From: Archivesica marissinica
Taxonomy: Eukaryota; Mollusca; Bivalvia; Venerida; Vesicomyidae
Assembly (NCBI GenBank): GCA_014843695.1
Contig: CM026401.1
Coordinates: 46,637,477-46,701,476 of the forward strand
DNA length: 64,000 nt
Reading direction: 5' to 3'
Shown: positions 11,301 through 23,300 of the stretch, piece by piece
Layout: every line of letters starts with the position of its first letter
Position numbering within the stretch: the stretch's first letter is position 1
Made by a program: the position numbers and the translations under genes
Notes under the pieces: model-generated
What the model was told of the DNA's origin: nothing
Databases searched by the model: none
The model's input: the letters and a program-made list of their open reading frames with translations, nothing else

Positions 11301-14300
11301 ATGTGAACAATTATATAATGTGTTTGATATCAACATCAGCTTAATGCTACAGTATTAAGATTCTAATTATGTACCTTCCCAGCCGACAGCAGCCAGTGGT
11401 TGTACATTGAATCTTCCAACAAACTTTTCTTCATATACCATCTGTACAGCTGCAATCACCTGGGCCATGATGATCAACAAATCCCCTGCAATAGACACAT
11501 TTCTGTGTAATATACATCATCCCCTAAACTGTACAGGTAATATACACCAACCACTGTAATATACACCAACCCCTAAACTATGACATGTAATATACACCAA
11601 CCACTGTAATATACACCAACCCCTATAATATACACCAACCCCTGTAATATACACCAACCCCTGTAATATACACCAACCCCTATAATATACACCAACCCCT
11701 GTAATATACACCAACCCCTATAATATACACCAACCCCTGTAATATACACCAACCCCTGTAATATACACCAACCCCTGTAATATACACCAACCCCTATAAT
11801 ATACACCAACCCCTATAATATACACCAACCCCTATAATATACACCAACCCCTATAATATACACCAACCCATATATAATATACACCAACCCCTGTAATATA
11901 CACCAACCCCTGTAATATACACCAACCACTGTAATATACACCAACCACTGTAATATACACCAACCCCTATAATATACACCAACCACTGTAATATACACCA
12001 ACCACTGTAATAAACACCAACCCCTAAACTATGACATGTAATTTTTACACCATCCCCTAAACTATGACCTGTAATATACACCATCCCCTAAACTATGTGC
12101 TGCAATATACACCATCCCCTAAACTATGTGCTGCAATATACACCATCCCCTAAACTATGACCTGTAATATACACCATCCCCTAAACTATGTGCTGCAATA
12201 TACACCATCCCCTATACTATGACATGTAATATACACCAACCACTGTAATATACGCCATCCCCTAAACTATGACCTGTAATATACACCAACCACTGTAATA
12301 TACACCATCCCCTAAACTATGACATGTAATATACACCATCCCCTAAACGATGACATGTAATATACACCATCCCCTAAACTATGACATGTAATATACACCA
12401 TCCCCTAAACTATGCACTGTAATATACACCATCCCCTAAACTATGACATGTAATATACACCATCCCTAAACTATGCCCTGTAATACATACCATCCCCTAA
12501 ACTATGACATGTAATAAACACCAACCCCTAAACTATGACATGTAATATACACCATCCCCTAAACTATGACATGTAATATATACACCATCCCCTAAACTAT
12601 GACATGTAATATACACCATCCCCTAAACTATGCACTGTAATATACACCATCCCCTAAACTATGCACTGTAATATACACCATCCCCCTAAACTATGCACTG
12701 TAATATACACCATCCCCTAAACTATGACATGTAATATACACCATCCCCTAAACTATGACATGTAATATACACCATCCCCTAAACTATGCCCTGTAATACA
12801 TACCATCCCCTAAACTATGACATGTAATAAACACCAACCCCTAAACTATGACCTGTAATATACACCATCCCCTAAACTATGACATGTAATATACACCATC
12901 CCCTAAACTATGACCTGTAATACATACCAACACCTAAACTATGACCTGTAATACATACCAACCCCTAAACTATGACCTGTAATACATATCATCCCCTAAA
13001 CTATGACATGTAATAAACACCAACCCCTAAACTATGACCTGTAATATACACCATCCCCTAAACTATGACCTGTAATACATACCAACCCCTAAACAATGAC
13101 CTGTAATACATATCATCCCCTAAACTATGACATGTAATAAACACCAACCCCTAAACTATGACCTGTAATATACACCATCCCCTAAACTATAATATGTAAT
13201 ATACACCAACCCCTAAACTATGCCATGTAATATACACCAACCCCTAAACTATGACATGTAATATACACCATCCCCTAAACTATGACCTGTAATATACACC
13301 ATACCCTAAACTATGACCTGTAATATACACCATCCCCTAAACTATGACATGTAATATACACCATCCCCTAAACTATGCCCTGTAATACATACCATCCCCT
13401 AAACTATGACATGTAATAAACACCAACCCCTAAACTATGACCTGTAATATACACCATCCCCTAAACTATGACATGTAATATACACCATCCCCTAAACTAT
13501 GACCTGTAATACATACCAACACCTAAACTATGACCTGTAATACATACCAACCCCTAAACTATGACCTGTAATACATATCATCCCCTAAACTATGACCTGT
13601 AATACATACCAACCCCTAAACTATGACCTGTAATACATATCATCCCCTAAACTATGACCTGTAATACATACCAACCCCTAAACTATGACCTGTAATACAT
13701 ATCATCCCCTAAACTATGACCTGTAATACATACCAACCCCTAAACTATGACCTGTAATACATATCATCCCCTAAACTATGACCTGTAATACATACCAACC
13801 CCTAAACTATGACCTGTAATACATATCATCCCCTAAACTATGACCTGTAATACATACCAACCCCTAAACTATGACCTGTAATACATATCATCCCCTAAAC
13901 TATGACCTGTAATACATACCAACCCCTAAACTATGACCTGTAATACATATCATCCCCTAAACTATGACCTGTAATACATACCAACCCCTAAACTATGACC
14001 TGTAATACATATCATCCCCTAAACTATGACATGTAATAAACACCAACCCCTAAACTATGACCTGTAATATACACCATCCCCTAAACTATAATATGTAATA
14101 TACACCAACCCCTAAACTATGCCATGTAATATACACCAACCCCTAAACTATGACATGTAATATACACCATCCCCTAAACTATGACCTGTAATATACACCA
14201 TACCCTAAACTATGACCTGTAATATACACCATCCCCTAAACTATGACATGTAATATACACCATCCCCTAAACTATGACATATAATATACACCAACCCCTA

Positions 14301-17300
14301 AACTATGACCTGTTATATACACCATCCCCTAAACTATGACATGTAATATACACAAGCACCTAAACTATGCGCTGCAATATACACCATCCCCTAAACTATG
14401 CCCTGTAATATACACCATCCCCTAAACTATGACATGTAATATACACCAACCCCTAAACTATGACATGTAATATACACCATCCCCTAAACTATGCCCTGTA
14501 ATATACACCATCCCCTAAACTATGACATGTAATATACACCATCCCCTAAACTATGCCCTGTAATATACACCATCCCCTAAACGATGACATGTAATATACA
14601 CCATCCCCTAAACTATGACATGTCATATACACCATCCCCTAAACTATGACATGTAATATACACCAACCACTGTAATATACACCATCCCCTAAACTATGCC
14701 CTGTAATATACACCAACCCCTAAACTATGACATGTAATATACACCATCCCCTAAACTATGACATGTAATATACACCATCCCCTAAACTATGCCCTGTAAT
14801 ATACACCAACCCCTAAACTATGACATGTAATATACACCAACCACTGTAATATACACCATCCCCTAAACTATGCCCTGTAATATACACCAACCCCTAAACT
14901 ATGCCCTGTAATATACACCAACCCCTAAACTATGACATGTAATATACACCATCCCCTAAACTATGACATGTAATATACACCATCCCCTAAACTATGCCCT
15001 GTAATATACACCAACCCCTAAACTATGACATGTAATATACACCAACCACTGTAATATACACCATCCCCTAAACTATGCCCTGTAATATACACCAACCCCT
15101 AAACTATGCCCTGTAATATACACCAACCCCTAAACTATGACATGTAATATACACCATCCCCTAAACTATGACATGTAATATACACCATCCCCTAAACTAT
15201 GCCCTGTAATATACACCAACCTGTAATATACACCATCCCCTAAACTATGCCCTGTAATATACACCAACCCCTAAACTATGACATGTAATATACACCATCC
15301 CCTAAACTATGACATGTAATATACACCATCCCCTAAACTATGCCCTGTAATATACACCAACCACTGTAATATACACCATCCCCTAAACTATGCCCTGTAA
15401 TATACACCATCCCCTAAACTATGCCCTGTAATATACACCAACCCCTAAACTATGACATGTAATATACACCATCCCCTAAACTATGACATGTAATATACAC
15501 CATCCCCTAAACTATGCCCTGTAATATACACCAACCCCTAAACTATGACATGTAATATACACCATCCCCTAAACTATGACATGTAATATACACCATCCCC
15601 TAAACTATGACCTGTAATATACACCAACCACTGTAATATACACCATCCCCTAAACTATGCCCTGTAATATACACCAACCCCTAAACTATGACATGTAATA
15701 TACACCATCCCCTAAACAATGACATGTAATATACACCATCCCCTAAACTATGCCCTGTAATATACACCAACCACTGTAATATACACCATCCCCTAAACTA
15801 TGCCCTGTAATATACACCAACCCCTAAACTATGCCCTGTAATATACACCAACCACTGTAATATACACCATCCCCTAAACTATGCCCTGTAATATACACCA
15901 TCCCCTAAACTATGCCCTGTAATATACACCAACCCCTAAACTATGCCCTGTAATATACACCATACCCTAAACTATGCCCTGTAATATACACCAACCCCTA
16001 AACTATGACATGTAATATACACCATCCCCTAAACTATGACATGTAATATACACCATCCCCTAAACTATGCCCTGTAATATACACCAACTACTGTAATATA
16101 CACCATCCCCTAAACTATGCCCTGTAATATACACCAACCCCTAAACTATGCCCTGTAATATACACCAACCACTGTAATATACACCATCCCCTAAAATATG
16201 CCCTGTAATATACACCATCCCCTAAACTATGCCCTGTAATATACACCAACCCCTAAACTATGCCCTGTAATATACACCATCCCCTAAACTATGCCCTGTA
16301 ATATACACCAACCCCTAAACTATGACATGTAATATACACCATCCCCTAAACTATGACATGTAATATACACCATCCCCTAAACTATGCCCTGTAACATACA
16401 CCATCCCCTAAACTATGACATGTAATATACACCAACCACTGTAATATACACCAACCCCTAAACTATGCCCTGTAATATACACCATCCCCTAAACTATGAC
16501 ATGTAATATACACCATCCCCTAAACTATGACACGTAATATACACCATCCCCGAAACAATGACATGTAATATACACCATCCCCGAAACAATGACATGTAAT
16601 ATACACCAACCCCGAAACAATGACATGTAATATACACCATCCCCTAAACTATGATATGTAATATACACCATCCCCTAAACTATGATATGTAATATACACC
16701 ATCCCCTAAACTATGACATGTAATATACACCATCCCCCTAAACTATGAAATGTAATATACACCATCCCCTAAACAATGACATGTAATATACACCATCCCC
16801 TAAACAATGACATGTAATATACACCATCCCCTAAACTATGACATGTAATATACACCATCCCCTAAACTATGACATGTAATATACACCATCCCCCTAAACT
16901 ATGAAATGTAATATACACCATCCCCTAAACAATGACATGTAATATACACCATCCCCTAAACTATGACATGTAATATACACCATCCCCTAAACAATGACAT
17001 GTAATATACACCATCCCCCTAAACTATGACATGTAATATACACCATCCCCTAAACTATGACATGTAATATACACCATCCCCTAAACTATGATATGTAATA
17101 TACACCATCCCCTAAACAATGACATGTAATATACACCATCCCCTAAACTATGACATGTAATATACACCATCCCCTAAAATATGACATGTAATATACACCA
17201 TCCCCTAAACTATGATATGTAATATACACCACCCCTTAAACTATGACCTGTAATATACACCATCCCCTAAACTATGTGCTGCAATATACACCACCCCCTA

Positions 17301-20300
17301 AACTATGACCTGTAATATACACCATCCCCTAAACTATGTGCTGCAATATTCACCATCCCCTAAACTATGTGCTGCAATATACACAATCCCCTAAACTATG
17401 AGATGTAATATACACAATCCTACTTGTGTGAATATACACAATCCCCTAAACTATGACATGTAATATACACCATCCTGTTTTCCTAAACTATGACCTGTAC
17501 AGATGATTGATTACCTACCAGCAATGTACACATGATTGATTACCTACCAGCAATGTACACGTGATTGATTACCTACCAGCAATGTACATGTGATTGATTA
17601 CCTACCAGCAATGTACACGTGATTGATTACCTACCAGCAATGTACACATGATTGATTACCTACCAGCAATGTACAGATGATTGATTACCTACCAGCAATG
17701 TACAGGTGATTGATTACATACCAGCAATGTACAGATGATTGATTACCTACTAGCAATGTACACGTGATTGATTACCTACCAGCAATGTACACATGACTGA
17801 TTACCTACCAGCAATGTACACATGACTGATTACCTACCAGCAATGTACAGAGGATTGATTACCTACCAGCAATGTACAGATGATCGATTACCTACCAGCA
17901 ATGTACAGATGATTGATTACCTACCAGCACTGTACACGCGACTGATTACCTACCAGCACTGTACACGCGACTGATTACCTACCAGCACTGTACACGTGAT
18001 TAATTACCTACCAGCAATGTACACGCGACTGATTACCTACCAGCAATGTACACATGATCGATTACCTACCAGCAATGTACACACGACTGATTACCTACCA
18101 GCATTGTACACGTGACTGATTACCTACCAGCAATGTACACATGATTGATTACCTACCAGCAATGTACAGATGATTGATTACCTACCAGCAATGTACACAT
18201 GATTGTTTATCTACCAGCAATGTACACATGATTGATTACCTACCAGCACTGTACACGCGACTGATTACCTACCAGCAATGTACACATGATTGATTATCTA
18301 CCAGCACTGTACAGGTGATTGATTACCTACCAGCAATGTACAGATGATTGATTACCTACCAGCAATGTACAGATGATTGATTACCTACCAGCAATGTACA
18401 GATGATTGATTACCTACCAGCAATGTACAGATGATTGATTACCTACCAGCAATGTACAGATGATTGATTACCTACCAGCAATGTACACATGATTGATTAC
18501 CTACCAGCAATGTACAGATGATTGATTACCTACCAGCAATGTACAGATGATTGATTACCTACCAGCAATGTACAGATGATTGATTACCTACCAGCAATGT
18601 ACAGATGATTGATTACCTACCAGCAATGTACAGATGATTGATTACCTACCAGCAATGTACAGATGATTGATTACCTACCAGCAATGTACAGATGATTGAT
18701 TACCTACCAGCAATGTACAGATGATTGATTACCTACCAGCAATGTACAGATGATTGATTACCTACCAGCAATGTACACGCGACTGATTACCTACTAGCAA
18801 TGTACACGCGACTGATTACCTACCAGCAATGTACACGCGACTGATTACCTACCAGCACTGTACAGATGATTGATTACCTACCAGCACTGTACAGATGATT
18901 GATTACCTACCAGCACTGTACAGATGATTGATTACCTACCAGCAATGTACAGATGATTGATTACCTACCAGCAATGTACAGATGATTGATTACCTACCAG
19001 CAATGTACGATGATTGATTACCTACCAGCAATGTACAGATGATTGATTACCTACCAGCAATGTACTGTGTTGTGTTGTTGTTTGTTGTACAGATGATTGA
19101 TTACCTACCAGCAATGTACAGATGATTGATTACCTACCAGCAATGTACAGATGATTGATTACCTACCATGTACAGATGATTGATTCCTACCAGCAATGTA
19201 CAGATGATTGATTACCTACCAGCAATGTACAGATGATTGATTACCTACCAGCAATGTACAGATGATTGATTACCTACCAGCAATGTACAGATGATTGATT
19301 ACCTACCAGCAATGTACACGCGACTGATTACCTACTAGCAATGTACACGCGACTGATTACCTACCAGCAATGTACACGCGACTGATTACCTACCAGCACT
19401 GTACAGATGATTGATTACCTACCAGCACTGTACAGATGATTGATTACCTACCAGCACTGTACAGATGATTGATTACCTACCAGCACTGTACAGATGATTG
19501 ATTACCTACCAGCACTGTACAGATGATTGATTACCTACCAGCACTGTACAGATGATCGATTACCTACCAGCAATGATGCCGTTTGTGTTCGTGGTTGCTG
19601 CATCATGTGCCCCAAACACAATATCTGCCATTCCAACGAGCAATAGACCCACCAGCACAGCAAACATTCCAACCCACATGGGCTTCTTGATGACACGACC
19701 GAGGAACGCCACGGAGAGCAGAGCAGTGAAGATTATGACAGAACCTGATTGAGAAAACATACAAAACACACTGCTGCTGCGAAATCATGACATAACAGAT
19801 GTAGAGGATATTTGTGTGAGATAAGATTTTATTTCATAGAGTCTTCACTGAAATTTGTATTTCCACTAACACCATTCAAATTAAAAAGTGGAAGTCGTGA
19901 TAGCGTTCGCGTCAGGTGCGAAAGGTCAGGAGTTCGAGCCCTGCTGAAGCCACTACGATTCTGCCCTTAGGCAAGGCATTTATTTAAATTCCATGTTGCC
20001 TCTTCTCTCTCCCCCGTGGTGATGGATTCCATCAGGAATGAGGTCTCGAGAGTGATTAATATAAGTTGTAAGAACTTGTTTTCGCAATCGAGCTAAAATA
20101 AATTTGTAGAGAAAAAAAAAGTTCACTAAAACATAAAACACGATGCAAGAAGTTTGTAAATCGCGATGCAAATGAAGAAGTTGTGATAGGTTGGTTATTG
20201 TGACAGGTTGATTATTGTGACAGGTTGGTTATTGTGACAGGCTGGTTATTGTGATAGGTTGGTTATTGTGATAGGTTGGTTATTGTGATAGGTTGGTTAT

Positions 20301-23300
20301 TGTGATAGGTTGGTTATTGTGATAGGTTGGTTATTGTGACAGGTTGGTTATTGTGATAGGTTGGTTATTGTGACAGGTTGGTTATTGTGACAGGCTGATT
20401 ATTGTGACAGGTTGGTTATTGTGACAGGTTGGTTATTGTGATAGGTTGGTTATTGTGACAGGTTGGTTATTGTGACAGTCTGATTATTGTGACAGGCTGG
20501 TTATTGTGACAGGCTGATTATTGTGACAGGCTGATTATTGTGACAGGTTGGTTATTGTGACAGGCTGATTATCTTACATTATTTGGATACCATTATTTAT
20601 CAATATGCCCGGGTTAATTGGGGTGCCACATCAAGAAATATATTAATCATTTTACTTTTAACCGTTTCCCTCATAGAAGTGCCTCTTGACGCCATTACCA
20701 ATACAACATACATTGACAATGTAGTAGTCAAACCAATGTTCATAATAAAGACCAGAATCTCATGTAGTCCCAGTAATATCTATGGAGGTGGGATAGATAT
20801 GGCGACTACTTATCCACTGCATGATAGCTAAATGGCTGTCGTTTGTATGGAGATATAATAGTATATTAACCTAAATCTCTATGTACTCCCAGTAATATCT
20901 ATGGAGGTGGGATAGATATGGCGACTACTTATCCACTGCTTGATAGCTAAATGGCTGTCGTTTGTATGGAGATATAATAGTATATTAACCTAAATCTCTA
21001 TGTACTCCCAGTAATATCTATGGAGGTGGGATATATATGGCGACTACTTATCCACTGCATGCTAGCTAAATGGCTGTCGTTTGTATGGAGATATAATAGT
21101 ATATTAACTTAAATCTCTATGAAGGAAAGGGTTATGGAGGTGGTGAGTGGCTCTTTTACATACCAGATGCATAGCACCGATACATTACACCTTGGTTTAT
21201 AGTCCCCATCAGAAATACTACTAATATTATTAGGATCAGACGGAGGATCGAACCTGTGATCCCTGGATTCGTAGTCCAACCATTTGGGTGAGTTGACCTA
21301 CAAACAATAATAGGAAATGTTGAAGGGCTGTAAAACCACAAACAGCAATCACATACCTCTCAACATCTGGAAGCTAGAGGCGTATGTTAGGTTCAGACCT
21401 ATGTACATGATGGACGTCCCGCACATGTCCAGCATGGCGGCAGGAAGAAATATGAGCGGGTTAAATTTCCTGGGTTGCTCCCCCTCGGCCACCTGCTCTC
21501 TGCGCTTACATAATTTTATTATGTAGTATGTTATCAAACACGCAAATTCTCCAATAAACATCCCCACCGCCTGAAAGTATACAGAACATGTAGTATAGAG
21601 AACAGGTAGTATAGAGAACAGGTAGTATAGAGAACAGGTAGTATAGAGAACAGGTAGTATACAGAACAGGTAGTATAGAGAACAGGTAGTATAGAGAACA
21701 GGTAGTATAGAACAGGTAATATACAGAACATGTAGTATAGAGAACAGGTAGTATAGAGAACAGGTAGTATAGAGAACAGGTAGTATAGAACAGGTAGTAT
21801 AGAGAACAGGTAGTATAGATAACAGGTAGTATACAGAACAGTTAGTATACAGAACAGGTAGTATACAGAACAGGTAGTATACAGAACAGGTAGTATAGAG
21901 AACAGGTAGTATACAGAACAGTTAGTATAGAGAACAGGTAGTATAGAACAGGTAGTATAGAGAACAGGTAGTATAGAACAGTAGTATAGAGAACAGGTAG
22001 TATAGAGAACAGGTAGTATAGAGACGGTAGTATACAGAACAGTTAGTATACAGAACAGGTAGTATAGAGAACAGGTAGTATAGAGAACAGGTAGTATAGA
22101 ACAGGTAGTATAGAACAGGTAATATACAGAACATGTAGTATAGAGAACAGGTAGTATAGAGAACAGGTAGTATAGAGAACAGGTAGTATAGAACAGGTAG
22201 TATAGAGAACAGGTAGTATAGAGAACAGGTAATATAGAGAACAGGTAGTATAGAGAACGAACAGTTAGTATACAGAACAGGTAGTATACAGAACAGGTAG
22301 TATAGAGAACAGGTAGTATAGAGAACAGGTAGTATACAGAACAGTTAGTATACAGAACAGGTAGTATAGAGAACAGGTAGTATAGAGAACAGGTAGTATA
22401 GAGAACAGTTAGTATACAGAACAGGTAGTATACAGAACAGGTAGTATACAGAACAGGTAGTATACAGAACAGGTAGTATAGAGAACAGGTAGTATACAGA
22501 ACAGGTAGTATACAGAACAGGTAGTATACAGAACAGGTAGTATACAGAACAGGTAGTATACAGAACAGGTAGTATACAGAACAGGTAGTATACAGAACAG
22601 GTAGTATAGAACAGGTAGTATACCCAACAGGTAGTATACCGAACAGGTAGTATAGAGAACAGGTAGTATACAGAACAGGTACATGTTACACATAGACATT
22701 TAGGCTAAGATACTACTGAAATGGGGCCAGCCAATTATGACTTGTGAGACACATCTCGAGATGCCAGTACTTCCTTGCAGGCCTTGTGCCAGACTGGTAA
22801 GGCAATCAGTAACAATTATTCAACTAGCTGGCGGCTCACCAAGCGGCCATATCAGGATGAACCCATGACAAGGTTTGATCCTTCGACCATAAATTTAATA
22901 ACGTCATAAATGATTTCATAAATTCCGTCACCGACAGCTTGAGTTCGAACACATCATTGACAACATTTCAACATGCAGCAGCTAGGTACCAGTACCACAC
23001 ATGCAAAGAAGTGAGGTATAAAATGTTGTATTCCACTGCTTTCAATCAGTGGAATAACCCATTTGATTTCACTTATAAATTTCCATATTTCATTGGAAAG
23101 CATAAAATAGTAAATGTTTATTCCCCTTAAAAAGTCTATTAAGCAGCCAACCTGTCTTAAGCAGCCATGCAAGGGAATCACCAAAAGTGGCTGCTTAGCA
23201 CAGGTGGCTGCTTAATAGAGGTTATGTGTATAATAAAGTACCATATTGGGAATCTGAAAACTGGCTGCTTAATGCAGGTTGGCTGCTTAATAGAGGTAAC

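Noticed and set aside
11505..19567. CRISPR-like regular repeats
   Set aside because: Units are directly head to tail with no unique spacers, in introns of an animal gene.
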